Assembly (NCBI GenBank): GCA_005406025.1
Contig: BGZK01000754.1
Location: forward strand, 229,725 to 293,724
Direction of reading: 5' to 3'
DNA: 64,000 bases
Origin: Eumeta japonica
Taxonomy: Eukaryota > Arthropoda > Insecta > Lepidoptera > Psychidae
The first letter of the stretch is position 1, and each line of letters starts with the position of its first letter. Positions 10,815 through 24,173 of the stretch are shown one piece after another. Position numbers and translations under genes: made by a program. The notes under the pieces are model-generated. The model was given only the letters and a program-made list of their open reading frames with translations, searched no databases and was not told the origin of the DNA.

Positions 10815-12290
10815 TCAAATCAAATCAAAAATATCTTTATTTCGTAGGTAATGAAATTACACTTGAAATACGTCATTAATAAATTCATTTCAACATTACC
10901 GCTCATTCCAAATGCTGATTCACCGAGAGAAGAATGGGCAAGAAACTCAAGGCTTACTCTTTTACTCATCAATACAAAGGACTTGGTAATTTATAATTTA
11001 GTCGACATATAATGTCGACTTAAAAATGATATGAAATAACCTGATAGGCGAGCAGCTCAATCCTAGGGGCGTTTTTCATTAAGATATTCCAACACGGTAT
11101 AGTAGCCCTTGTCATATAACTTTCTTTTAACGAAACGTTTAAACTCAGCAAATGGCAAATTTTGAATTTCAGCTGAGAACTTATTATAAAAGCGCATACA
11201 CATCCCCTTAAATGATTTATTAACTTTACTTAGACGGGTCTTATGAGCAGCAAGATCGTTGTTATGTCTAGTGTTAATGTTATGGATGTCGCTTCTTTTT
11301 TGGAACGATTCTATATTTCTCTTGACATACCAGGTTTTCGTATATAAATTGTGATGCTAAAGTTAGGATATTACTTTCCTTAAATTTTTCTTTGAGATGT
11401 CATTGGTCTCAGATCATAAACAGCACGAGTAGCTCGCGCTTCTGCAGCACGAAAATTGTGTTAATATCGGCTGCGTGACCCCATAACAAAATTTCATAGG
11501 TCATAAGACTGAAAAAAAACTGAACCTAGTCTCGCGGTGCTTTCGTCTGTAAGTCGCCGAATTCTTTTAACTGCATATGCTGCAGAACCAAGTCTTTTCG
11601 CTTATTTCTTAATATGAGAATTCCGACGTAACTTAGAATCTAAGGTGAGACCAAGAAATAGGGTCGTGTCCACAATATCCAATACCTCGTTTTTTTACCG
11701 TTACATTTGTGTCGATCATTTTAGAACCAGATAGGGAAAATTTTACAAGTTTTGTTTTCTTTTCGTTGAGCAGAAGATTATTAATACTAAACCACTCGAC
11801 GATTTCAAAGATAGTACTGTTTATTTCGTCAAAAGCTGGTTCATGCCCATCAATCTTAAAAAGTAAGTAGGTATCATCAACAAACAATACAATCCCATGA
11901 CCATTTTTAACAAGATGTGGTAGGTCATTTATGTACACTAGGAATAGAAATGGTCCAAGAACTGAACCCTGTGGTACGCCCATATTGACTGCAGATCCCG
12001 ACGACCTCTCACCATTAATGTCAACCCTTTGAATTCTATCACTTAGATAATACTCTAGAAGTCCAAGGGATCGCCCCGTGACGCCATAATGATGTAGTTT
12101 CCTGATCAAAGTGTCATGATCAACGCAGTCAAATGCCTTGGACAAATGACAGAAAACACCAATCGTGTCTCGTGAATCCTCCCAAGCACCAAAAATCTGC
12201 CGAATAAGCTCGACACCAGCTTCGGTTGTTGAGCGACCCTTTGTGAATCCAAATTGTTTAACGTTCATCAAATTATGACACCGATAATCT
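10815..12290 (-). mobile_element. 5'-truncated Jockey/CR1-type LINE
   Basis: The minus-strand element holds a reverse transcriptase (11633-12271). Its thumb and C-terminal region continues in other frames down to about 11400 (for example DTTLFLGLTLDSKLR and GSAAYAVKRIRRLTD). The 3' UTR (about 11100-10815) is the one familiar from lepidopteran LINEs: 'ATTCCAAATGCTGATTCACC', 'GAATGGGCAAGAAACTC', ending near AAATAAAGATATTT. The RT starts only at the fingers/palm junction and no endonuclease is seen, so the 5' end is lost near 12290. Frameshifts in the 3' half show it cannot move. Confidence 0.85.
11633..12271 (-). pseudogene. Non-LTR reverse transcriptase fragment
   Basis: A 212-codon open stretch of reverse transcriptase. 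Motifs in order: QFGFTKGRST (residues 6-15), SKAFDCVDH with the catalytic Asp of motif A (44-52), GVPQGSVLGP (98-107), FVDDT, a variant of the F/YxDD catalytic box (130-134), and WFSINNLLLNEKKTK (160-174). This order is that of the Jockey/CR1 group of insect LINEs. It synthesises cDNA on nicked target DNA in an active element. Here the start Met is just an internal one, the endonuclease is missing, and after about residue 190 the true frame shifts, so the last 20 residues are out of frame. The fragment is a dead copy despite an intact catalytic core. Confidence 0.85.
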
Positions 12291-12429
12291 AGTCCCGCAG
12301 TCTCTTCCTTCTTCCTACAAGTTATTTTTTACTCTTTTCCTTGTCCCTTTTGTCAATTCTCCCTTAGTAGGGCTTGACACCACACCACACGCACTTAGAG
12401 CGGCTACAGGTTTTTCATCTCTCCCTTTG

Positions 12430-13200
12430 TAATTTCAAATATTTATTACTCTCGCTCTTTGCCTCAAATTTTCGTTCACACCGTTAGCCAAAAATCTCAA
12501 AACTTTCAAATATCCCCTATGTACAGTGACGAAAATGAGATTGATTTTACTGATATATATTCGAATTTGATCAATATAGAACCTAAAAGAGAGAAAAGCT
12601 ATTTTTTTAAGCAATCATGCTCTTCTACGATTTTGTCGAATTCAAATGAGGTTAATGTATTCAGAATAAAATGTGCGCAAACATAGACCCCTCAAAATAG
12701 AAGAACAAAATTAAACGCTTGCGTAACAAAGGGAAATCATATGTGACCATGTCAAACACTCAAATAAATATCCCAGCTCACCTCAAAGAATTTTAGGCAG
12801 AAAAATGCAGGCTTAAATGCTCAGTTTGTAAAAGTTATAACTCAAGCTATTAAGGAAATTCAAAAATCTAAATTCCCAACTATTCTCTGTGAAGAAAATT
12901 ACACGTGAAGCAATAGTTAATGCCACAACAAAGAATCATTCTGCTGCAAATCCGGGAAGTTCTGATCCTGAGGCACTATAAAAGACAAAAACAAAGATTA
13001 GATACACCTACGCCAGCATATTGATAAACTCCAAGGAGACTAGAATAGTAGACAATACACCTCAGACCACAATTTTATTCAACCAGCGACGGTAAATGAA
13101 ATGTTTAAAATGATATAAGAAACAATGCAACAATTAATTATCATGATAAACCATCTAGGACAAATGATGACCACTTTATAATATTTAATCCACTAACAAT
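12430..13200 (+). pseudogene. Possible LINE ORF1 (gag-like) remnant
   Basis: The plus strand reads in broken frames: an open stretch at 12459-12686 (SQKSQNFQISPMYSDENEID...), then IKEIQKSKFPTILCEENYT, then near 13100-13170 MFKMI...ETMQQLIIMINHLGQM. A Gln/Met/Leu-rich end of this kind is typical of ORF1 proteins of Jockey-like LINEs. It is in opposite orientation to the LINE on its left, so it belongs to a different insertion. Many stops; the assignment is weak. Confidence 0.35.
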
Positions 13201-13890
13201 AGTTCTATGGAACAGTAACAGGCTGTCGCAAAATACCTTAGCGGTGAAAGCTTTTATTGAATGTATATTCAATTTCTGAAACTCTGTCTTTATGTCATTT
13301 ATTGAAATTAGCATTAACTGTGTTGTAAATAAAAATACTGAAGTGTGTAAAACGTAAATAACATAACAACTTTGAAATGTAATGTGTAATATTGAATTTT
13401 TAACTCGCAAAAGAAAATATAGATCAGGGTTTTCCCAAACTTATTTTCACTGTGACTATATACAAAAAATGTGGCACAAAGCGCCCCACGCTTTTTCCAC
13501 AATAATACTAGTATTTTTCGTAATTGTTCATTATTTTTTTTTGAGTTCATATTAAGGATTATTTTTCACTTTTTAGTTTAATCTGCTTTAAAAGCGTGTT
13601 TTTTGGTTGTTTTTTTTTGATTAAAATTTCAAATTGTGGTATTAATGCATACATCGCCTTTTGGTTGGATAATAATGGTTCTGGAATCTCCATAAGAGAT
13701 GGCGCGTGTCCGTTGCCTTAAAAAGAGGAGAGTTATCTCTCTATTTCCTTATATATATAATGTACTTTGTGATCGATATCGCTTCATAAGAAACATAATT
13801 GACCGCTGCTGTTTGTCCCAGTCACTACTTCCAGAGATGATATCCTTCTACATAAACAAATTAATTTCAGATTTCTTGTATTTACATACG

Positions 13891-13896
<6 letters not shown>
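13200..13896. other. AT-rich spacer
   Basis: Nothing coding was recognised. A stretch starting CAGGGTTTTCCCAAACT near 13426 resembles a hAT-type terminal repeat, but no second end was found. Confidence 0.4.

Positions 13897-13972
<76 letters not shown>
13897..13972. repeat. (TA)n microsatellite, 38 units
   Basis: Pure TA run of about 76 bases, interrupted only by TG steps at its left edge. Confidence 0.95.
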
Positions 13973-13974
<2 letters not shown>

Positions 13975-13975
<1 letters not shown>

Positions 13976-16230
13976 GTTAATACAACAAAAACCATGAAGA
14001 AAAAATATATATTAAGGATTGGGAAGGCTGTGGACGAACTCTTCCAACTCTCGCTAACACCGAAAGTTTGTACTAAGCAAAGAGAATGAGAAGTATGAAA
14101 GTTAACTGAGGAAGCAAATTTAGAAAAAAAGGGTATCTTAGATCACATATGACTTATCACAATAGGAGCAAAAGGGAATAAGGCCACATTAATAAAGAGC
14201 AATCTAGAAACTAAAAGATTGCGGATGAACCACACCAACTTCCAGAAGCAAACACTGAAGGCTCTGCATCAAGCGAAAAAAACGGAGAATGGAAGACAAA
14301 CGGAAGAAACTTGACTTTCCCCACTATATTTATTGACAGACTATAGTATCTATTACCTATCCCGAATCCAGTTTCTGGCTAAAGGTTGCAGGAATACCGG
14401 CTGGTTCTACACTCCCGTCACCCCTAATCCAGGGAAGAAACCCGCACTCTCCCCCCTATAATTACGCTCCCTTCAATGTATTGTTCCTTTATCGGGATTG
14501 TTCCTTTCACTCATTGCGACTGGCTGAAAGTTAATAAGGTAATAAAAAATAAAACAAAAATACAAAGTTTAAACTAAGTTTATTTTGTGGGGACATCATT
14601 TAAATAACTTGGACGGAGACTTGAGAGAAAATTATTATAGAATATAAATAGATTCTGAAATGGGAATGTTAATAATAATTTCAGCATTTTAGACAGAAGT
14701 TTCTATGTATTTTATAAATACATACCTACTAGATACATCTGTTTCATTTTGTGTCTGTAAAAGTTCATAAAGTGATCAATAAAATAGTATTCTTAAAATC
14801 TTATCAAAGTAATTATTACAATAATTCTGCCTGATATAATAAATAAACAGATATTCAAATTTTAGATATTGTTACGTGATAAGTAACATTGTACATATAT
14901 ATATACATATTATCATTAAATGACAAAAATATTCATGAAAATATCACTTGAAACTACAAATAACCTATGCTGGTTATGGCCATCCATAATTAACCAACAA
15001 AATAGACTTGGATACAACAACACAAAAATAACAACACATTTCATTTCAAATATCTATGATGCTTGAAATAACTATTACATAATACTAGAATATCATTAAC
15101 TTGACTCAAATGTCAATCAAAAATACACAAATTGTGTCGTGGACGGAAAGTTTATAACATAAAAATTATTAATAAATGTCTACTGAAATTCAGCCATAAT
15201 TTTTATAAATACCATCTAGTTTCTTTAATAAGTTTTTATCAAAGCGGTGGACTACTCATGGATTAAATTAAAATTTAAACCTTGAACAATAGCTGCAAAG
15301 GTACTTATGTCAATATCCATATCCACAGTTCATTGTTTTGTAGAAGTATTAACATATAATATATTTTTGTACACACTTATTTTGTCAACTCATTTGTGAA
15401 GGCACAACGACAACGGTAAAAAGACAGTATACAATGCTGCTATGTCTCCTATTAAACATGATAGAAAATTACGACATATTTCCACATTATTTTTCTTTAA
15501 AATTACATCTTCATATTCAGGGTTATGAATTTTCTCTTATACTAAGCTCTATATAACTAGTGATCGTCTTCTCTATAACAGATATGGTGGGTTTAATTTG
15601 AGAAAAATATTTACAAAAGCTTAAAAATTATTAAATATAACCACATATGCATGAGATGCGCGCGCTTTATAAAATAGATTTTGTTTAGTATAGAAAATAA
15701 GCAAAGGTATAAAAAATATAGAAATAGGATAATATACAGAGAAAATATTCCATATATGGTTTTACACACAATGCTTTGTGCTTCATTTACATATAACCTG
15801 TACCCTATATAATCAATTATATTATTATAGCTTGCCATTGCAGTACTAAATGCAATAAAAATGTTAAAAGTAGTACACTTTGTCTCTTATCAACTGTCAG
15901 ATTAATTTTTATTTGTTGTTGAGATTAATTAGTTCTTTTAAAAGTATTTCCTATTTTCAGTAAATCACTTTAAATTATTAAATAGTCATTTCTAATAGTA
16001 CTTCAGTTTAAGTATATAAATTATACACAACGTGTACAATAATAAAAAAAACACAGGTACTGAAATATATTATAGACAACAATGGTTATACTAAACAATT
16101 TTGAAATAAAATAAATAGATCAATAACAAGTCGACCTCTATTTCATGTTATTAAAATATGATAATAGTCATAATTGCCTTGAAAATAGTGAAATCCCCGT
16201 CAACATTTATAAGATCAATAATCTAACAGT
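13975..16230. other. Region downstream of the tetraspan gene; possible 3' UTR
   Basis: Mostly unique-looking AT-rich sequence with no coding frame. It lies 3' of the minus-strand stop at 17011, so part of it may be a long 3' UTR. Minus-strand AATAAA motifs are present, but none can be preferred. Confidence 0.35.
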
Positions 16231-16231
16231 A

Positions 16232-16405
16232 AGTACAGTACAACGCACGAAACTGCCGCTATGTATTTACTGCGAATGATCCAATGCGCAGGTTCAACGC
16301 CCCCCGACCCTAGCTTCTTCTCTCCCGCTTTCCTATTTTACGCCATTGCGACGCTTTCGTGACTAACTTCACAGCGGCAGAACTTCGTGTGTTGTACTGT
16401 ACGTG
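16232..16405. mobile_element. MITE with about 28-bp terminal inverted repeats
   Basis: The left end, ACAGTACAACGCACGAAACT followed by GCCGCT (from about 16235), is mirrored by AGCGGCAGAACTTCGTGTG followed by TTGTACTGT at the right end (to about 16402), with a few mismatches. The interior of about 110 bases is GC-richer and non-coding. Size and structure fit a non-autonomous DNA transposon; the superfamily is not assigned. Confidence 0.7.
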
Positions 16406-17010
16406 CTGACACAAATTTCGAGATCTAAATTCATACAGATTATTAAACAATAGATGAATACCATTATCGTTAAGGCCAGACGGACGGACGTCTTCTGAGA
16501 ATTCAAGCCAATATTAATGTTAAGAATAAAGTTTATAAAAGTTTGATAATTCAAATGTTTAATAACATTCCTTAAATTCATGCACTCCATCGATGACAAA
16601 AGCATATATCTAAAATAAATAGTGAACGTTCATAATTATAAAATTCATAATAGATTCAGTTCTATAGAACACTTGAGCAGTTAGAATAATGTGATTGTAA
16701 AGTGGATTGTCTAAGTAGAAATTCAATAAAAACAGCGACCATTAATGTGCTTTGTACACGTATAAAAACTCGAGAGACGAAAATTTAATATATTACATAC
16801 ATAATGTAATGTAATATTTTGTAATTATGATGTATGTTCCGTGGAACAATATCTATACAGTAAATTGAACAGTGAGTTACAATAAAGCTTTATATGTTTA
16901 CTCAACCTTATACCGATAATTCATTATATACGTCCAATTGATTTATCCATTGTAACTTTGAATTACTTCTAATTTACACCTGTTTCCCATTAGAGCACAA
17001 CCTAAAGCCT

Positions 17011-17279
17011 TCAAACCTCGGTGCTGTGTGTCTGTATGCGCACTTTCTTCTGGCTGCCGTTGCGGTTGAGGGGGGGCGAGTGGCCGGAGTAGCCCGGATT
17101 CTGGATGCCGAGGCCGGCGGGGTCGCGCGGTTTCTTCAGCGAGGAGCGAAGCGGGGACCGGGTGATGGTGCTCGCGTCCGAGCCGGCGGTCAGCGTGGTG
17201 GCGGTCGTGTTCATCGACGCGACGCTCCCGTGACCGTTCGTGCTGTACGGTTTGCCTGACGAGTCCGTCATCGAAATGC
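17011..17279 (-). CDS. Tetraspan gene, last coding exon: cytoplasmic tail with STEV terminus
   Basis: Joined to the previous exon it continues ...DGRG-ISMTDSSGKPYSTNG, then a Ser/Thr-rich stretch (SVASMNTTATTLTAGSDAST), a basic-proline region (SPLRSSLKKPRD), an NPGYSGHSPP segment, and a basic end KKVRIQTHSTEV, then TGA at 17011-17013. T-E-V is a class I PDZ ligand. The acceptor is either GAATTCGCAG before 17279 or AAAAACAG before 17296; the latter pairs with the alternative donor and adds FKSEFAG. Both polypyrimidine tracts are poor. A lepidopteran cDNA would decide. Confidence 0.8.
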
Positions 17280-20200
17280 CTGCGAATTCCGATTTGCTGT
17301 TTTTATTTATCTGTACTAATATACAAATCTACAGAGGTTTTTTTTTTGGTTGTTCCGTTATAACTATTGACCTATACATCCGATCAAAATGAAATTTTGT
17401 ATACATGTAAAGGATACATCAACTTTGTTGATAGGCTAAATTTTACTTAAGTGCGACTTAAATTTTAGAATTAATTAGAAACCGAATGAGGACCAGGATT
17501 GCAATCTGGAGCGTGACCAAGATCGAAATCAGCAAAAGTACCCGGAGTAGAGTTGGGAGCAGGACGATCACTCATAACAAAAAATAGAGGAACACATCCC
17601 ATATCCACGCCGGCGAGGCCGCGAGCGAGAAGCTAGTTGATAATATAAAGCACTTATTAAACATAGTAATGATATTTTATCGTTCACACTTTATCATGTA
17701 GTCTTTTTTTCTCTAAATTGAGTCGTCCGTAAGCAGTCTAATGAGGAACATTTATAATAAAATTAATACATTAGAAGTTGATTAAGCCTTCTGATTTCAA
17801 ACCTCTCATATAGTTATATATTTGTGTAAATATCTATCTCACACAAACTTTTACTTAAGTAAAAAGTTTTATGCTAGCGAAAATCAAAACTAAAATTTTC
17901 GCTCGAACTATAAACGACGTCCGATACATGTGCAGGTACACAAAATTGTCCTATCATTAAAGAGTAGTAATGTACTTAAGTTTTAAAAATCGTTTTTCGT
18001 TTTATCGCTAATATCTAATTTGATTATTTTATCAAAACTTCTTTTTCTACATGTACAAGAATCCACATATTAAGACATTTTAAACATTTCCCAATATTAT
18101 CAAATTGAATAAAAATAACGCTAAACGCTTTGCTATGTTGGTACCCACACGACAAAGGGGTATGTATTATCGCTATACCTTGAACATCACTATATTCAAA
18201 TACCTTAAGATATGGATTTAGAGAATTGTCAATTAGATCTATGATTCGTTGAGTTATATGGCTGCAGAAAGAAAATTTCTCTTTTTTTTAAATTTACATG
18301 TTATCAGCTAAGTAACGAGTGATAGGCGCATAGTACCACTATTGCGTCTATGAAAATTACATTCGAGCTCTGTGAAACGACGATCACTCAATTTTTTGCT
18401 AGTATAAAAATAAACTGCAACACAAACCGCGGCCGTCTTTGAAGCCCGGGTTGTTGATGGTGGTGGAGCGGGGTGCACCGGCGGGCGCCGTGGGGTCGCC
18501 GCCGTCCCGCCGCGCCAGCAGCACGTCGTACAGCGACATTATGAACAACGCCGCGTTTATAACTATACATACTATCTGAAATACAGGCAGGCGGTAACTT
18601 AAAGAGTTCAGAAAGCCCTTGAATTTATTAATATAGCGTATGTACAGGTGGTTCTTTTTCGATCTCATAAAAGCATAACGTGTGAACCACTTGCGCAGGG
18701 CGCTACACAAGTTTTGTCATATAAAAACTAAATATCGTAATACTGTGATTTAAACCATATCCATAAATCTAAGTAATTAAAAACAAGAAAGATCGAATCG
18801 AGAAATCGTTTGTTCGATTTTTAAATTAATTTTCTAAATGAAAATGGCGGGCTCCTGTCGTTATGACAGCTACGATCAAGTAAAACAAAGATATCTAATC
18901 GCATTTGTATAGATCAAAATCTAAAGGCTATAACATCGCCATCCCAAAATGTCGACCTTCGCATTTCGTCGGGTAACCTCGTGATTAGTCGTAAACGTCA
19001 TTTTATTTCTCTTTCTCACGCCCGGTAAACGTATCGTTCGCTCTTCTCTACACCGTACACTAGTGCCTTTTGCGGCGCACGTAGTTGATTACTGGCGGAT
19101 AAGGGCCGGTGCAGCCTAAATTATTTTGAATAGCAGCTATTTAATGTAATTAAAGAGACATTAAATTACAATAATTAGTTATTGTGTGATAAAGTTTTAT
19201 ATAAGGTGAATACACTCACAAAACTATCATCATTTCATAGGTTACAATACTTGAAATACGTCATTATATCTTTTTAAGAATTATCCTCTCGTACAGAAGG
19301 CACTAATCCCTCGGAAAAAACGGGCAAAAAAGCTGGAGGGCAGCTTATATTAAAATAATAAAAATTAAATTACATACAATATACGGAGCAGTTAATGTCT
19401 ATGGGCATATATCCCTTAAATATAACGAAATATTACGATACCCTATTTTATAAATAGTTTAAATTACACAGCGCCTTAAATGAATTGGTGATTTTTTTAA
19501 GTACAGACTTTATAATCGAAAGGACAGTTTCGCAGATTTTGTTTCCTTTCTATTAAGGAATAGATTGTTTGCAGTAGATAACATCTTTTTGTTTCCATAT
19601 ATTAACTACGTTCCATGAAATAAAACGAATTTATTAAATATTTAACGTGTCCTCGATTTTACTTACGAATCTTTTTGTACTACATTAAAGGGGGCGAAGT
19701 TTAATATATCCTTCGATTTCGCCACTTTTTATTAAAATAAACTTACGATTGAATGTCACCGGTTGTTCAAATGTATAACTCTCAAAATTTTGAAATATGT
19801 TCTTATAGAAATATTTCTTTCGGCTTTAATCTGCTATTAAACCCGTTTTATTAACGCCATATAAATGCCAAAAAAATGATAAACGCTAAAAAATATATAA
19901 AAAAAAAAACAAAGAATAACCATAAAAAAAATGAAATACTGAAGTCTTTTTCCATGTTTTACAACTCCGTTATCAAATAAACTAGTAGGTACGACACCTT
20001 TTTCTATTTTTCTGATAAACATCGGAATAAAAACTAAGTACTTACACATGTCATGTAATACCAGATAATCTGAAGGCCTTTCCTGTTTTGGAATCGCAGT
20101 CATATTGCAAGAAGGCATTTTCTACCTAACAACTGTCGCTTACGATCATGCTCGCGGTCAGTTGTCAAATGACATAAGGCGCGGCTGGGGTTTAAAAAGC

Positions 20201-23200
20201 CGGCTGAATTTTAGTGTGACATCGCGCGTCATTGCTATAGATATCTTTATATGTTTTACTTAATCGTAGTATGACAGTCGTTTTATTATTTCGTATAACT
20301 TTAAGCGTGGCCCGACTCAACAAAAACGTTTCAAGGCAATGGGTAGGTAGTGCACTGGATTAAACTTATCCAATTTAATCGCGACAATTTTAACTTAAAA
20401 GTGATTCAACACCTGATAGGCCGATAGAAGTGACTAACGATAATAACAATAAGACTGTACGAAGGCGACACGTGACATATCGACAGATCGAATAGACCCC
20501 TAAGTAAATCTAAATAAGAGATGAAGAAATTTGTTCTATATTTATACGAGTGAAGCCAAAGGAGATAGCTAGTATTACGTAACACTATTGTCAACTTTTA
20601 AGTACTAAAGGATATAATATTTATTCGGTATATTTTCTCGTAAACTATTTAATTTCTCAATGATTTCGCACCTGTTTACATTATCTTTAACTTGGCTGCT
20701 TTACAGCGCATATGTTGTTTAAAGATATGCACTGAACGTAGTTAATTTAACTCTCGATATGATATTTTAATATTGAGCTTCTCGACCTGTAATGTTATAT
20801 AAAGACTATGGAAAGACATACCTTAAATTATTCTCCAAACTGCCCTACCAAGTTAAGTGCACCATCCGTTCATCTGATTCTACACGACCGTTTGTAAGTA
20901 CGGAAACTTCATTCGCTCCGGATTATGGGTGCATTTGATGACGGACGCGCTGAGGTAACAGCGTGCGAGTTGATGTCGTAATACGTTAAAAAAATTTAAA
21001 GACGGCCAATCCAACTACGTGCCTACGATCCAACAATCAACAATCCGACTACGTACGATTGTTACATGTATCGAAACCTGGCTGGATTACTTCGACGTTC
21101 TTACTAAATCCCAGAATGAAATGTGAGTGTCTGAAGGTCACCGCCGATGTCTGTGAAAAGGTCCTGATCCGTAAAGAAAAGAATGGTTGCTGTATTTTTT
21201 TCTAAGAGAAGAATATGGGCTATGGTTGTGCTTGATGAAGGGAAAACTGTTACTGCTGCATGGTATACAGAGGAATGTTTACCTCGAGTAATAGAAGCCA
21301 TAAATAAGCAACGACCAAACTCAACATTTGATACTTGACTTTTGCATCAAGATAACGCCTCAGTACATCGAGCCGGCAAAACTATGGACTATTTGCACAA
21401 AACTGCAATTAAATCGTTGGGGCACCATCATTATAGTTTTGATTTTGGGTCATGCGTCTTGCCCTTTTTATATATACAATAAAAAACCAAAGGGACGCAA
21501 GTTTTCGAGAGATGAGGAGCTTATATAGGAGCTTTTGAGGCTATATGCGGCTAGATTCCAAAGGGATGCTGGAGCAATGTGTTCATTGGTTTACACGTAT
21601 GAAAACCTGTACTATTATTAATAGTGACTACTTAGAAAAAAAATAAAATTTTACAAAGTAAGACGAAACTTATATAGTGCCCTACATATATAAATATTAC
21701 TGTCAAGTATTATGCTTATTAATTTTGTTAACTACAGTAAAATAAACAAATTTTAACATTTTAAGTCATAAGTACATTTTTTCAATAACAAAATCAAAAA
21801 CATAGATCTATTATTAATCCGCCGCCGTCCAATAATAAATCTATGGTCACAAAAACTAAGTACTTTATTTATGTAAGTCATTGTTGATTTCCACAAAGAA
21901 ATAAATAATAGCAAAATATTACATTTATAATGTCTTATTAACTTTTTTCTATTATTCGCTTCGTATTACGCTACGAAGAGATAACCTCTCAGTGCATGAC
22001 TGAGGTGCTTGACCGTAAGCACTAAGCTCGTTCGGTACAGCGGGGGTTGATTAACATCAACAAGTACTATTAGTTTTACTCTTTTATTAGATTGAATTTT
22101 AGGGTTCTGTACCTCCATATGAAAAACGAAACCCTTAATATAACCTTGTGTCTGGTTGTTCGTCTGCCACGACCAATTTACTCCAAATCTATGGAACCGA
22201 TTATGCTGTCACATTTGTCACACACATGTATGTCTGTGATCCAAACACAGACGAGTAATGTAAATCAATGAATTTTAAATATGAGCGTCACACTTGGAGA
22301 GTAAATTATAAAATACAAAAAGTATTGCAAGCTGTAATCATATGGTATATCAAATGGAAGCGCTTATTGTGCTGAAAGTCGCGAAGGTATATATTTATTT
22401 CAAAGGAAATAAGTTTTGCAACCTATTTAATAAACTGCGCCTAAAATTTCGAAAAAAATACAGAAAATAATTCTTCACGTAAAAATTACAGGAAAACCTA
22501 TAAGAAGTTTATACTTCTCTTCGTTTCAATGTCTAATATAAACCGACACTCGCTCAGTATATACTCACATACTTAGTGTCAGTTTATAGTGGACTTTGTA
22601 ATTTTGTGATGTAATATTAAATTTAAGGGTCAATTAAAAACTAAAATAGAATACCTTCTTCAACTATCCCTCGATCTTAGTCCGTGTATTCAAAAATACA
22701 TGATAAAACAGAATTCAACATTAGTCAATACATTTAGCAATTTCCCTCTAAAATTCGCTACCGTACATATTTTTCTCCGTTACCACAAAAAAATTTGAAT
22801 CAGATTTTAAAACATATGATGGATATTCCACGTACAGAACACTCCCCGCCCGAGTTCAACTCGTACTTATTTTAGTCCTATGTGTGATGATTAATGACCT
22901 CATTAATAAGTTTTTTTCATTCAAATTCCCTATAACGAGTTTTGCAAAGAAAATACATCAACATGATTGCAAAAAGCTAAAGTATATTTATATTCGAGGC
23001 ACAAATCATTAGAGCCTCTTTCCACAAAGCGCGTGTCTAAATCCAAATTCTGAAGATTGTTAAATTACAACATATACAATATTTACGTGACGTTTCCCAA
23101 GTTGTGAATATTAAAAGAATTATAAGAATATTAAAAAAAAGTACAGGACCAAAAAAAAAATTACCTGTACATAGAACGCTTCTGCTCTCCTGATGACGAA

Positions 23201-24135
23201 CCCTCTATCATCTCCTTGGACAGCGAAAAGGCCGGCGGAGGCTATGGACAGCAGGGCTGGAATTGAAAAAATAATTTTCATTAACGTTGTAATTGTAATG
23301 TAACTTATTTTTATGTTCTAATTAATCACTACTGTGTATATTTAAACAGTAACAATAAATTGCGGATCACTGTCACATCAACATTTTATGCACTTCATAT
23401 CTCGCAGTTGGTTTGCGGTTTCTAAACTTGACCCACTGTGGACATCGCGATGCGTGTGCGCTGCGAGCTCTCTTTAAATCGCGGCAAATACCAACGCTAT
23501 TAGGATACGAGGCGACCACAGCAGATTCGGAACATACACATATTTTTTATTTTAAACGACTTTTCATGATTACTACCCATTGAGAATTAGATATAATAAC
23601 ATCTAACAACCATATATCATGACCGTCAACACACAATGCCCAAAGACGGTCGTTTTTGACCAGACACAAGTATTCTAAACGCAAAGCCGTTGCATAATTT
23701 CTCATATTACTTAATGTCATACAACAAAGTGATCGATATTTATATTGCATGTATTTCTATATGTTCCGATACTTACTGGCTAATAGTGCTAGTGCCAGTT
23801 TGATCATGAGCAGCGTGGGGTAGTTGACGGCGACGCGCTCCCTGGACGCCAGCATCGCGAGCTGCAGCACCGACAGCAGGCAGAGCACGCCCAGCGCCGT
23901 CACCCCGACCACAGCCACCACGCCCGATATGTATACAGCCACTGGAAAAACGTTCAACAGTTTAACTTAGAAAAAAACATTATATGTAGCGTATTTTTTA
24001 AAATAAATTCTCTTATATGAAAATTAACTAGGTAGGTATATTCATTTGATTATCATTAATTAATATAATTTTTTTTTTTCTCCATACAACCTAGATAAGC
24101 ATTTTCATATATTAGGTCGGGAAAGACGTTTTTTC

Positions 24136-24173
<38 letters not shown>

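Noticed and set aside
13426..13530. Complete hAT MITE starting CAGGGTTTTCCCAAACT
   Set aside because: Only one end resembles a hAT terminal repeat; no partner end or target duplication was found.
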